Under the pieces are notes generated by a model. It was not told the DNA's origin and did no database searches. It was given only the letters and a program-made list of their open reading frames with translations. DNA of 33,140 nucleotides. Source: Rhizobium sp. ASV20 (GTDB taxonomy: Bacteria; Pseudomonadota; Alphaproteobacteria; Rhizobiales; Rhizobiaceae). Location of the stretch: the NCBI RefSeq assembly GCF_016429015.1, contig NZ_JAELTU010000077.1:1-33140 (forward strand), in the 5' to 3' direction. The first letter of the stretch is position 1, and every line of letters begins with the position of its first letter. Below, in pieces: positions 1 through 8,491 of the stretch. The translations under genes and the position numbers were made by a program.

Positions 1-1
1 G

Positions 2-3000
2 CTGCATGCCTGTGCGGCGCGTCAGGGTGCGCTGATTGCTGTATTGCCGGGGGATTCGAAGCCCGATCCCGGGCTGACGCCGTTCTCCAATGTCGCGCTC
101 GATGATCTCAATGCGCTCTGGGCCTATCTGATCGAGGGCGGCGAGGCGAACTCCACGGCATTTCTCGCTTACGCCGAGGCGATGCTATCAGGCGCCGAGA
201 AGCCCATGCCGGCCGCACCTTTGATGAAGGCTGGTATCTGGTGGCCGGGCCGGGGCGTGATCGGCGTCGAGGAATGGAGGAGGGTTTCCGTTTCGGAGAT
301 GGCGGTCCCGGAGGGACTCGAACCCCCAACTGTCGCAATTTCGTTCTATCGCGCACTGGTCCAGAGTGGTGAGACGAAGCCTATAGAAGCCATGATGCAG
401 GCGCTTGTCGCCGAGGGTATGCGGCCTCTGCCGGTCTTTGCCTACAGCCTCAAAGATCCGGTCTCCGTCGGCATTCTCGAAAGTGTCTTTACCGAGTTGA
501 AGCCGGGTGTGGTCATCAACTCCACGGGCTTTGCCGTTTCGGCGCCGGGAGCGGATCGTCAGGCGACCGTGCTGGAGACCGGTGAAGCCATCGTTCTGCA
601 AGCCATCTTCTCGGCTTCTTCGAAAGAAGCCTGGGAGGCATCCTCTCAGGGGCTTTCGGCCCGCGATCTCGGTATGAACGTGGCGCTGCCCGAGGTGGAC
701 GGGCGCGTGCTCGCCCGTGCCGTGTCTTTCAAGGCTGCAGCCCGCTATGACGAGAGGGTCGAAGCCAATATCGTCGCCAGCGAGCCGCTTGAGGATCGCA
801 TGCGATATACGGCGCGGCTTGCCGCCAATTGGGCGCGGCTGCGCAATACGCAGTCCAGCGATCGCCGCGTTGCGCTTGTGATGGCCAACTATCCCAACCG
901 CGATGGGCGCCTCGGTAACGGCGTCGGGCTAGATACGCCTGCCGGCACGATCGAGGTGCTGAAGGCAATGCGAGCGGCGGGTTATGGCGTTGCCGATCTG
1001 CCCGCCGATGGCGATGCCCTGATGCGGCATCTGACGGAAGGCCCGACAAATTCTGGACATGATGGCCGCGTCGTTCGCGAGAGGCTTTCTTTCAGAGACT
1101 ACAAGGATTTCTTCTCGTCGCTTCCTAGACAGATTCAGGATGAGATCACGTCGCGCTGGGGCGAGCCCGAGGCGGATCCTTACGCGATTGATGGCGGTTT
1201 TGCCCTACCGTTCGCCCGCTTCGGCAATGTGCTTGTCGGCATCCAGCCGGCGCGCGGTTACAACATCGATCCAAAGGAGAGCTATCACTCTCCCGATCTC
1301 GTACCGCCACATGCTTATCTCGCCTTCTACGCCTTTCTGCGCCGTTCCTTCGGTGCCCATGCGGTCATCCACATGGGCAAGCACGGCAATCTCGAATGGC
1401 TACCGGGCAAGGCGTTGGCGCTGTCGGAAAGCTGCTATCCGGAAGCGATCCTAGGGCCGCTGCCGAACCTCTATCCGTTCATAGTCAACGATCCTGGCGA
1501 GGGTACGCAGGCCAAGCGCCGCACCAGTGCCGTCATCATCGACCATCTGACGCCGCCGCTGACACGCGCCGAAAGCTATGGTCCGCTGAAAGACCTGGAG
1601 GCGCTGGTCGACGAGTATTACGAGGCTTCGGGCGGTGATCCGCGTCGTATCCGTCTGCTGCGCAAGCAGATCCTCGATCTCGTCGCCGATATCGGGCTGG
1701 ATCAGGATGCGGGCATTGCCAAGGGTGAGGGTGAGGACGAGGCCTTGCGCAAGCTCGACGCCTATCTCTGCGACCTCAAGGAAATGCAGATCCGCGATGG
1801 CCTGCACATCTTCGGTGTTTCGCCTACCGGGCGGTTGTTGACGGATTTGACGGTGGCGCTGGCGCGGGTGCCGCGCGGGCTGGGTGAGGGTGGCGATCAG
1901 AGCCTGCAGCGGGCGATTGCGCAGGATGCTTTCGTGGGCGCGGAGCGTAGCGAGGGTAACGTTCCTGGCAAACCATTCGATCCGCTGGATTGCGATATGG
2001 CCGTGGAATGGTGTGGCCAGCGCCCGGCCATTCTTCAAGATGTGTCAGATACCCCCTGGCGCACTCAGGGCGATACCGTCGAGCGCATCGAACTGCTGGC
2101 CGCGAAATTCGTCGACCGCCAAACAATCTGCCCCGACAATTGGCCAAACACCCGCGTCGTGCTCGGTGAAATTATCTCAAAGCTCCAGCCCTCGATCACG
2201 GCCTGCGGTGATGCGGAAATTTCCGCCCTGCTCAAGGGCCTCGATGGCCGTTTCGTTCCGCCCGGACCTTCCGGTGCGCCGACGCGAGGACGGCCAGATG
2301 TGCTCCCAACCGGTCGGAATTTCTATTCGGTCGACAGCCGCGCCGTGCCGACGCCGGCAGCCTATGAGCTTGGTAGTAAATCCGCCGAATTGCTGATCCG
2401 GCGCTACGTGCAGGACCATGGCGAATGGCCAGTCTCCTTCGGCCTGACCGCTTGGGGCACGTCGAACATGCGCACTGGCGGCGACGATGTCGCACAGGCC
2501 CTGGCGCTGATTGGCGTCAAGCCCGTCTGGGACATGACCTCGCGTCGCGTCACCGGCTATGAGATCATTCCGCCCGCCATGCTTCGTCGGCCGCGTGTCG
2601 ATGTCACGCTGCGCATCTCGGGCTTCTTTCGTGATGCATTTCCAGAGCAGATCGCTTTATTCGACAAGGCAATCCGCGCGGTCGGCATGCTCGATGAGGA
2701 TGCGACAGACAATCCGATTGCGGCGCGGATGCGTGGCGAGATCGCGCGCTTGGAAGCCGCTGGCCTCGATGCGGCTTCTGCCAGCCGCCGGGCCGGCTAT
2801 CGCATCTTCGGATCCAAACCCGGAGCCTATGGCGCCGGCTTGCAGGCGCTTATAGATGAGAAAGGCTGGGAGCGGCGTGCCGATCTGGCCGAGGCCTATC
2901 TTGTCTGGGGTAGTTATGCCTATGGGGCCGGCGAGGAAGGCAGAGCCGAGCGTGGCGTTTTCGAGGAGCGATTGCGTTCGATCCAGGCGGTCGTGCAGAA

Positions 3001-3508
3001 CCAGGACAATCGCGAGCACGATCTTCTCGACAGCGACGATTACTATCAGTTTGAGGGTGGCATGGCGGCTGCCGCCGAGCAGCTTGGCGGCGCGCGTCCC
3101 TCGATCTATCACAACGATCATTCGAGGCCGGAAAAGCCCGTGATCCGCTCGCTGGAAGAAGAGATCGGTCGTGTCGTGCGTGGGCGCGTCGTCAATCCCA
3201 AGTGGATCGACGGCAATATGCGCCACGGCTACAAGGGTGCCTTCGAGATTGCCGCAACGGTGGACTATCTCTTCGCCTTTGCGGCGACGACAGGCGCGGT
3301 CCGCAATCATCACTTCGAAGCTGTCTACCAGGCATTCGTCGTCGATCAGCGCGTGCGCGATTTCATGGCTGAAAAGAACCCCGCAGCGCTTGGGGAGATG
3401 CGCGAGCGTTTGCTGGAGGCCATCGACCGCAAGCTCTGGACGCCTAGAAGCAATTCGGCGCGGTTCGATCTGGAAAGCCTGAAGGATGGTAAAGAGGTGG
3501 CGGCATGA
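2..3508 (+). CDS. cobN: Cobaltochelatase subunit CobN (5'-truncated by window edge)
   Basis: Large subunit of the ATP-dependent cobaltochelatase (CobN with CobS and CobT), which inserts Co2+ into hydrogenobyrinic acid a,c-diamide in aerobic cobalamin synthesis in the cytoplasm. The frame is open from base 2, so the true start lies upstream; 1,168 codons are visible, and about 100 residues seem missing compared with the usual length near 1,270. Typical CobN/magnesium-chelatase-H signatures are present: HMGKHGNLEWLPGKALALSE near 1370-1430, then NDPGEGTQAKRRTSAVIIDH, and a C-terminal block with EHDLLDSDDYYQFEGGM and WIDGNMRHGYKGA. The TGA overlaps the ATG of the next gene (ATGA), which suggests translational coupling. 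Oddity: bases 300-330 read on the other strand like the 3' end of a tRNA (see findings); the reading frame stays open through it. Confidence 0.97.
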   Translation: MHACAARQGALIAVLPGDSKPDPGLTPFSNVALDDLNALWAYLIEGGEANSTAFLAYAEAMLSGAEKPMPAAPLMKAGIWWPGRGVIGVEEWRRVSVSEMAVPEGLEPPTVAISFYRALVQSGETKPIEAMMQALVAEGMRPLPVFAYSLKDPVSVGILESVFTELKPGVVINSTGFAVSAPGADRQATVLETGEAIVLQAIFSASSKEAWEASSQGLSARDLGMNVALPEVDGRVLARAVSFKAAARYDERVEANIVASEPLEDRMRYTARLAANWARLRNTQSSDRRVALVMANYPNRDGRLGNGVGLDTPAGTIEVLKAMRAAGYGVADLPADGDALMRHLTEGPTNSGHDGRVVRERLSFRDYKDFFSSLPRQIQDEITSRWGEPEADPYAIDGGFALPFARFGNVLVGIQPARGYNIDPKESYHSPDLVPPHAYLAFYAFLRRSFGAHAVIHMGKHGNLEWLPGKALALSESCYPEAILGPLPNLYPFIVNDPGEGTQAKRRTSAVIIDHLTPPLTRAESYGPLKDLEALVDEYYEASGGDPRRIRLLRKQILDLVADIGLDQDAGIAKGEGEDEALRKLDAYLCDLKEMQIRDGLHIFGVSPTGRLLTDLTVALARVPRGLGEGGDQSLQRAIAQDAFVGAERSEGNVPGKPFDPLDCDMAVEWCGQRPAILQDVSDTPWRTQGDTVERIELLAAKFVDRQTICPDNWPNTRVVLGEIISKLQPSITACGDAEISALLKGLDGRFVPPGPSGAPTRGRPDVLPTGRNFYSVDSRAVPTPAAYELGSKSAELLIRRYVQDHGEWPVSFGLTAWGTSNMRTGGDDVAQALALIGVKPVWDMTSRRVTGYEIIPPAMLRRPRVDVTLRISGFFRDAFPEQIALFDKAIRAVGMLDEDATDNPIAARMRGEIARLEAAGLDAASASRRAGYRIFGSKPGAYGAGLQALIDEKGWERRADLAEAYLVWGSYAYGAGEEGRAERGVFEERLRSIQAVVQNQDNREHDLLDSDDYYQFEGGMAAAAEQLGGARPSIYHNDHSRPEKPVIRSLEEEIGRVVRGRVVNPKWIDGNMRHGYKGAFEIAATVDYLFAFAATTGAVRNHHFEAVYQAFVVDQRVRDFMAEKNPAALGEMRERLLEAIDRKLWTPRSNSARFDLESLKDGKEVAA

Positions 3509-4104
3509 ATGCGGTCCACGAGCTTTCGATTGCCTTTTGCAATTATCTTCTATCGCGAAGCGACCTGACGCTGAGGCGTTTCATCGAGGGTTTCGACTGG
3601 TCGATGGAGGAGCGGTCGCTTGTGGCGCATGATCTGCCTGTTGTCCGTAATCTTCGCGAAATACGTCACCCGGGGAACGGAGCGGAGGGCGCATTGTTCG
3701 ACAAGCTCTTGCGCGCAGCTGATATGATGCATTGGGCCCAGACTTACAGCATTAGCGACTTTGGCGGTGATTTTCTTGAGAGATACGGCTGGGTCGAGCT
3801 GTTTGGCACGCGCGGACATTTCGCAAGCGAGGAGATGGCCGGTGGCTTCCTGTTGCTGGGGCGCGGCGTGCATTACCCAGATCACCATCACACGGCCGAG
3901 GAAATCTATATACCGCTGACCGATGGCTCCCTGTGGAGCAAGGATGGTCAGCCATTCCTGCCGCACTGGTCGGGTGGAATCATTCATCACCCTTCGAATA
4001 TCCGCCATGCCATGCGCACCGAAGATGAGCCGCTTGTCGCGCTCTATCTCTGGCGCGGGGGCCCGCTGGCACAAAAATCGATCATATCGGGGAGACTACA
4101 ATGA
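3505..4104 (+). CDS. DMSP-lyase-like cupin protein in the cob operon
   Basis: A 199-residue single-domain cupin resembling the dimethylsulfoniopropionate lyase family (DddL/DddQ type). The C-terminal half holds the metal-site pattern: H123-Y-P-D-H127-H-H129-T-A-E-E133-I-Y135, and a second motif H161-H-P-S-N-I-R-H168-A-M. In the family such His, Glu and Tyr residues bind a metal and act as the base. The N-terminal half is helical with no motif I recognise. Its ATG overlaps the cobN stop, and its TGA overlaps the cobO start, so it is embedded in a cobalamin operon. The substrate is unknown: lyase activity on DMSP is possible by family, but the context suggests a role tied to corrinoid metabolism. 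This is inference; many cupins in this family are untested. Confidence 0.85.
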   Translation: MNAVHELSIAFCNYLLSRSDLTLRRFIEGFDWSMEERSLVAHDLPVVRNLREIRHPGNGAEGALFDKLLRAADMMHWAQTYSISDFGGDFLERYGWVELFGTRGHFASEEMAGGFLLLGRGVHYPDHHHTAEEIYIPLTDGSLWSKDGQPFLPHWSGGIIHHPSNIRHAMRTEDEPLVALYLWRGGPLAQKSIISGRLQ

Positions 4105-4745
4105 GCGACGAATTGGCCGAAACCGGCACCGACGCACCGAAGAACGACGATGCCCGTCATGCCGACAAGATGGCCAAGAAGAAGGCCGCGCGCGATAAGA
4201 TCATGGCGACCAAGACCGACGAGAAGGGCTTGATTATCGTCCACACCGGCAAAGGCAAAGGAAAATCCTCCTCGGCTTTCGGCATGATCTTCCGTCACAT
4301 CGCTCATAGGAAGCCGAGCGCCGTCGTGCAGTTCATCAAGGGCGCCATGTGGACGGGTGAGCGCGACCTGATCGAGAAGCATTTCTCCGATCTCTGCCAG
4401 TTCCATACGATGGGCGAGGGTTTCACCTGGGAGACGCAGGATCGCGCCCGTGACGTTGCGGCTGCTACTGCTGCCTGGGAAAAGGCAAAGGAACTGATCC
4501 GCGACGAGCGCAATTCGATGGTCCTGCTAGACGAGATCAATATCGCGCTTCGCTACGATTATCTCGACATCAACGACGTGCTCGAATTCCTCAGGAACGA
4601 AAAGCCTTACATGACCCATGTGGTCCTGACGGGCCGTAACGCCAAGGAAGAGCTGATCGAGATTGCCGATCTCGTCACCGAGATGGAACTGATCAAGCAT
4701 CCTTTCCGCTCGGGCATCAAGGGACAGCCCGGCGTCGAGTTCTGA
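4101..4745 (+). CDS. cobO: Cob(I)yrinic acid a,c-diamide adenosyltransferase CobO
   Basis: Transfers the 5'-deoxyadenosyl group from ATP to the reduced cobalt of cobyrinic acid a,c-diamide (CobO/BtuR/CobA family). The 214-residue protein has a charged, Lys-rich N-terminal extension (residues 1-40), then the P-loop HTGKGKGKSSSAFG at 48-61, and the conserved VLLDEINIALRYDYLD and HVVLTGRNA segments. Length fits the family. The ATG overlaps the stop of the cupin gene and is preceded by GGGGAG at 4089-4094. It ends 16 bp before the convergent XRE gene, with no terminator hairpin visible between them. Confidence 0.96.
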   Translation: MSDELAETGTDAPKNDDARHADKMAKKKAARDKIMATKTDEKGLIIVHTGKGKGKSSSAFGMIFRHIAHRKPSAVVQFIKGAMWTGERDLIEKHFSDLCQFHTMGEGFTWETQDRARDVAAATAAWEKAKELIRDERNSMVLLDEINIALRYDYLDINDVLEFLRNEKPYMTHVVLTGRNAKEELIEIADLVTEMELIKHPFRSGIKGQPGVEF

Positions 4746-4761
4746 TCGCCGGCCTAGGCTG

Positions 4762-5562
4762 TCAAACGCCCGGTAGCGTTGCTCTCAGTGCTTCCGCGGT
4801 CTGCGGATTTGCGGGGAAGAAGGATTCGATCGCGAGTTCCGACAGCGTGACATCGACCGGTGTTCCGAAGACCGTCGTTGTCGACAGAAAGGAGAGTTGT
4901 CCCGCCTCGGTGACAAGTTCGAGCGGCACCGCAATCCCGGCGAAGTCTTGTTCCGGCGTGGCCTTTTGCGTCGCCGGTGCCGGGTAGGCCGACAGTTCCT
5001 CCAGCAGTCTTGCCAATAAGAGATCGCCCGTTGCCGATATTTGCTGGCGCAGCCGTTCCAGCAGATGCGAGCGCCATTCGGCGAGATTGGCGATCCGCGG
5101 CGCCAGACCCTGGGGATGCAGGCTGAGCCGGAGGACATTGATCGGCCCCTCGGTGAGCGACGTATCCACGACGCCCGCGAGCAGTGGTGCGACTGCGGCG
5201 TTCGCGGCGACCAGCGTCCAATGCCGGTCGACCGCCAGGGCCGGGAAAGGCTCATGCCCTTTCAGGATCATGTCGATTGCGCGCCTTGCCGGGGCAAGGG
5301 CTGGATCGTCCAGCTTTCGTTCGGGAAAGACCGGGGCAAATCCCGCCGCGAGAAGCATCGGGTTGCGCTCGCGCAGCGGTATGCCGAGTCTCTCTGCGAG
5401 ATGCATGAGCATCTCGCGGCTTGGAAGCGAGCGCCCGCTCTCGATGAAGCTGAGATGCCGTTGAGAAACGTCGGCTTCAAGGGCGAATTCGAGCTGGCTC
5501 AGGCGGCGTCGCTGCCGCCATTCGCGCAGATGGTCGCCGAGAGAGCGGGCAGGGCTCATCAT
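4762..5562 (-). CDS. XRE-family regulator with MmyB-like ligand domain
   Basis: A 266-residue DNA-binding regulator. Residues about 10-65 form a Cro/C1-type helix-turn-helix (LREWRQRRRLSQLEFALEAD, then SQRHLSFIESGRSLPSREML). The rest matches the MmyB-like ligand-binding domain (LAVDRHWTLVAANAAVAPLL ... NVLRLSLHPQGLAPRI ... LSTTTVFGTPVDVTLSEL), which is PAS-like and binds small hydrophobic ligands in characterised relatives. It starts inside the stop of the upstream NTF2-like gene (ATGA, 5559-5562), so the two are co-translated. A likely target is the palindrome at 5944-5960 in front of that gene. The ligand is unknown. Confidence 0.9.
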   Translation of the reverse strand: MMSPARSLGDHLREWRQRRRLSQLEFALEADVSQRHLSFIESGRSLPSREMLMHLAERLGIPLRERNPMLLAAGFAPVFPERKLDDPALAPARRAIDMILKGHEPFPALAVDRHWTLVAANAAVAPLLAGVVDTSLTEGPINVLRLSLHPQGLAPRIANLAEWRSHLLERLRQQISATGDLLLARLLEELSAYPAPATQKATPEQDFAGIAVPLELVTEAGQLSFLSTTTVFGTPVDVTLSELAIESFFPANPQTAEALRATLPGV

Positions 5563-5924
5563 GCCGCAACCGGCAGCTGATCTATAAAGCCGTGAACGGA
5601 CTTCAGCCGATCACCTTCCAATATGGCGAAATCCGTACCCTTGATCAGCGGTTCGGCGTCGACCGGACCGAAGCCCCAGGAGAAGCGCAGATTATCGCCG
5701 TGGCGGTCGCCGTCTGTGATCAGCGTGAAGCGGAAGCCGGGGAAGCGGTCGTGCGCGGCCGTGACCAGCGCGTGGATCTGCTCACGATTGTCGGCGCGCA
5801 TCATCGGGTCGATATAACTGCAGTTTTCCGTCCAGGCCTCGGCAATGAGGGCACGGCGGCGCTCGGTATCGGCCTCGTTCCAGATGGCGATATAACGTTC
5901 GGCAATGATAGCGGCTTCGGTCAT
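5559..5924 (-). CDS. SnoaL/NTF2-like protein
   Basis: A 121-residue single-domain protein of the SnoaL-like NTF2 fold (N-terminal helix ERYIAIWNEADTERRRALIA, then WTENCSYIDPMM and the sheet FRFTLITDGDRHGDNLRFSW). Members are small cytoplasmic enzymes or binding proteins with diverse substrates; nothing here fixes the reaction. The start has a good Shine-Dalgarno (AAGGAG on the minus strand, 7 bases upstream). It is first gene of a two-gene unit with the XRE/MmyB regulator, a common pairing in which the regulator controls the enzyme and itself. Confidence 0.82.
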   Translation of the reverse strand: MTEAAIIAERYIAIWNEADTERRRALIAEAWTENCSYIDPMMRADNREQIHALVTAAHDRFPGFRFTLITDGDRHGDNLRFSWGFGPVDAEPLIKGTDFAILEGDRLKSVHGFIDQLPVAA

Positions 5925-5943
5925 CGGTCAACTCCTTTGGATC

Positions 5944-5995
5944 GCCTGAACCGTTCAGGCAGGGCGATCATCGGTGCGTATCGAAGCAGTATCAA
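5944..5995 (-). promoter_or_regulatory. Candidate promoter and 17-bp palindromic operator
   Basis: On the minus strand a TTGATA (5995-5990), 17-bp spacer and GATGAT (5972-5967) resemble a sigma-70 promoter. A perfect 17-bp palindrome, GCCTGAACCGTTCAGGC (5944-5960), lies where transcription would start, 20 bases before the SnoaL-like ATG. The position suits a repressor site, most simply for the XRE regulator encoded in the same unit. The assignment is inference. Confidence 0.5.
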
Positions 5996-6024
5996 TTACG
6001 TCGGAGGTAATCAAAGTCCGTTTC

Positions 6025-6810
6025 TTACAGGCCGAGCCAGACCCGCACAGGATGGGTCGGGTCTGCCAGAAGTTTTATTGCAAAGGCGATACAGACGATG
6101 ACAAGCAGCGGTTTGATGAGCTTTGCGCCGATGCGCATGGCAAGCCGCGAGCCGAACTGAGCACCGAGGAATTGGCCAAGCCCCATGGTCAGGCCGACCT
6201 TCCAGAGGATGGCGCCGGAGAAGATGAAGACGATCAGGCTGCCGAGGTTCGAGCCGAAGTTGAGCAGCTTCGTGTGGGCCGTCGCTTTCAATAGACCGAA
6301 ACCGGCGAGTGTCACGAAGGCGAGCATCAGGAACGAACCCGTGCCTGGTCCGAATGCGCCGTCGTAGAAGCCGATCAACGGCACGAGCGTGACGCCGAAC
6401 AGCCCTGCGCTCATGCGCCGGTGTCTTTCGATGTCGCCCAAATTCGGCTTAACCGCGAAGTAGAGCGCGATGGCGATCAGCAGGAATGGCAGGATGATGC
6501 GCAGCACCTCGCTCGGCATGACCGTTGCCAGCATTGCGCCGAACATGCCACCGATCACGGCCATCAGTGCCATGGGCAGCTGCTCACGGAGCTGCACATG
6601 ACCCTGCCGCGCATAGGCGATGGTTGCCGAGGCAGAACCGAAGATCGATTGCAGCTTGTTGGTGCCGAGCGTCTGCAGCGGCGGTATGCCTGCGAGCAAC
6701 ATGGCGGGCACCGTCACCAATCCGCCGCCGCCTGCGATGGAGTCGACGAAACCGGCAAAGAAAGCGGTGGCAAAGAGCAGAAGCAGGATCTGAAGGGTGA
6801 TGTCGTGCAA
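6025..6810 (-). CDS. TSUP-family (TauE/SafE) membrane permease
   Basis: An integral inner-membrane protein of the TauE/SafE sulfite exporter (TSUP) family, with about eight hydrophobic segments. Family signatures are FVDSIAGGGGLVTVPAMLLA near the N-terminus with GTNKLQ after it, and GFYDGAFGPGTGSF in the second half. TSUP proteins move small anions such as sulfite, sulfoacetate or thiosulfate; the substrate here is unknown. The start is uncertain: an ATG at 6894 adds a poor arginine-rich leader, a TTG at 6837 has AGAAGG close upstream, and the TTG at 6810 gives the usual family N-terminus, so I chose it. It is divergent from cobE. Confidence 0.88.
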   Translation of the reverse strand: MHDITLQILLLLFATAFFAGFVDSIAGGGGLVTVPAMLLAGIPPLQTLGTNKLQSIFGSASATIAYARQGHVQLREQLPMALMAVIGGMFGAMLATVMPSEVLRIILPFLLIAIALYFAVKPNLGDIERHRRMSAGLFGVTLVPLIGFYDGAFGPGTGSFLMLAFVTLAGFGLLKATAHTKLLNFGSNLGSLIVFIFSGAILWKVGLTMGLGQFLGAQFGSRLAMRIGAKLIKPLLVIVCIAFAIKLLADPTHPVRVWLGL

Positions 6811-6959
6811 GGCGGAAACTCTGGGGCGTGAAATCAAAGGCCTTCTTGCACTCCCGCAGCGCCATGGCAATCGCCTGTGGGGCAGAGCCGGCAAAATTGA
6901 CGAGCCCGGTTCCTGTGGCTACAGCTACCGGCATCCGCCGCCGTCACTGGGGAGTGAGC

Positions 6960-7364
6960 ATGACGACTTATGTCAATTCCACCCGCTGTTACATTCTCGG
7001 CCTGGGTTGCGAGAGCGGCGCCGACTGGAATGATGTCCGAATGCTCGCGGAGAAAGCCTTGCAGGAGGTCGGCATCGGAAGCGAACAGCTTCTGGCAATT
7101 GTTTCGATCGACACGCGCATGGACGAGCCGGCCATCCTCGAGGTCGCCACGCATTTTCGGTTGCCCGTGCGCTTCTTCAAAGCGGCGGCGCTCGAGCAGG
7201 AGACGCCTCGCCTGAAAAATCCGTCCGAGCTGGTTTTCGCCCATGTCGGTTGCCATGGCGTTGCGGAAGCGGCCGCCTTGGCGGCGGCCGGTCCCAATGC
7301 AGAGCTCGTGCTTCCAAAGACGAAGTCCCGCTTTGCTACCGTGGCGATCGCCAGGACCGCCTGA
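6960..7364 (+). CDS. cobE: Cobalamin biosynthesis protein CobE
   Basis: A 134-residue CobE, equivalent to the C-terminal domain of CbiG, found in aerobic cobalamin clusters around the ring-contraction stage; its precise reaction is poorly defined. Visible family features are the N-terminal YILGLGCESGADW, SIDTRMDEPAILEVA, the VGCHGVAEAAALAAA helix and the C-terminal PKTKSRFATVAIAR strand. Start chosen at the ATG at 6960 because GGGGAG lies at 6949-6954; the frame extends upstream to 6828 but without family resemblance. Confidence 0.9.
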   Translation: MTTYVNSTRCYILGLGCESGADWNDVRMLAEKALQEVGIGSEQLLAIVSIDTRMDEPAILEVATHFRLPVRFFKAAALEQETPRLKNPSELVFAHVGCHGVAEAAALAAAGPNAELVLPKTKSRFATVAIARTA

Positions 7365-7524
7365 GCGTTTGGATCGCCCCGAATTCCACAAATGAACCGT
7401 GCGACGCCACGCCAGCGTTTCGCCATCGGCGGAACTCGTGTATTCCACTAGTTCAAGCATGGTCCGCGACGGGAGGAACTTTCCGGAAGATCAAGCTTAT
7501 TCAGCATATTGGTAAGGAAAAATC

Positions 7525-8484
7525 ATGCATAAGGTCATTTATGATACGGATCCGGGCGTTGATGACGCCATGGCGCTTCTCTTCCTGCATCGTCACCCGA
7601 ATATCGACCTTCTGGGCGTGACGACGGTTTTCGGCAACGCCTCTGTGGATACGACGACGCGCAACGCGCTGTTCCTGAAGCGCGAATGGAATATTCCGTG
7701 CCCCGTCGCGCGCGGCGCCAGCGTCACGTTCGATCCATCCCGGCAGGAGCGCCCGTGGCCAACGATGGTTCATGGCCATAACGGCCTCGGCGACATCGAC
7801 GTGCCAGAGACGATCGACCTGCCGACCGATCCTCGGCCGGCCTATCAGTTCATCATCGACACCGTCCGTGCCAATCCGGGCGAGGTGACCCTCGTTGCCG
7901 TCGGCCGTATGACCAATCTGGCTCTGGCGCTGAAGCACGACCCTGAGATCGCGTCGCTTGTGAAAGGCGTCGTGATCATGGGCGGCAACTTTTATGTGCC
8001 GGGTAATGTCTCTCCGGTGGCCGAGGCCAATATTCATGGCGATCCGGAAGCCGCCGATTTCATCGTCAAGGCGCCGTGGAAAGTTGTCGTCGTCGGTCTT
8101 GATGTCACGTCTATAACGACGATGAGCCGCAGCTACCTGGCCGACATGGCAAAGGCGGGCGGTCCGTCCGTGCAGTTGTTGGCCGACCTCTCGCAATCCT
8201 ACATCGACTTCTACAAGCATGCGGTCGAAGACGGCATGATGGTTCACGACAGCTGCGCCTGCGTCTACGTCGTCGCGCCGGATCTGTTCGACACGATCGA
8301 AGGGTCGATGCGTGTTGTCTGCGGTGGTATCGCCGATGGCCAGACCGTGATCAAGCGGGACGGCCAGCGCTTCCCGCCTGGTGACTGGGACAATCTGCCG
8401 AGCCAGATTGCCTGCACGGGTATTCGTTCGCAGCAGGTCCTCGACCTGATCCGTGACGTGATCGTCGGCAAAGTGAAGCACTAA
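7525..8484 (+). CDS. Inosine-uridine preferring nucleoside hydrolase family protein
   Basis: A 319-residue enzyme predicted to split the N-glycosidic bond of ribonucleosides into base and ribose (IUNH family). The N-terminal D7-T-D9-P-G-V-D13-D14-AMALLF motif supplies the Ca2+ and ribose-binding aspartates; VAVGRMTNLALAL, VIMGGNF, EANIHGDPEAA and the HDSCACVYV region with the usual catalytic-site His-Asp follow. An AAGGA lies at 7512-7516 before the ATG. It sits between cobE and cobA, whereas family members normally serve nucleoside salvage. A link to nucleotide-loop precursors is speculative. A terminator-like hairpin follows it. Confidence 0.93.
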   Translation: MHKVIYDTDPGVDDAMALLFLHRHPNIDLLGVTTVFGNASVDTTTRNALFLKREWNIPCPVARGASVTFDPSRQERPWPTMVHGHNGLGDIDVPETIDLPTDPRPAYQFIIDTVRANPGEVTLVAVGRMTNLALALKHDPEIASLVKGVVIMGGNFYVPGNVSPVAEANIHGDPEAADFIVKAPWKVVVVGLDVTSITTMSRSYLADMAKAGGPSVQLLADLSQSYIDFYKHAVEDGMMVHDSCACVYVVAPDLFDTIEGSMRVVCGGIADGQTVIKRDGQRFPPGDWDNLPSQIACTGIRSQQVLDLIRDVIVGKVKH

Positions 8485-8491
8485 GCCTCTG

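Noticed and set aside
6811..6959. Cobalamin riboswitch upstream of cobE
   Set aside because: GTCACTGGGGAG looks faintly like a conserved segment, but the B12 box and the other conserved blocks are missing and the gap is too short.
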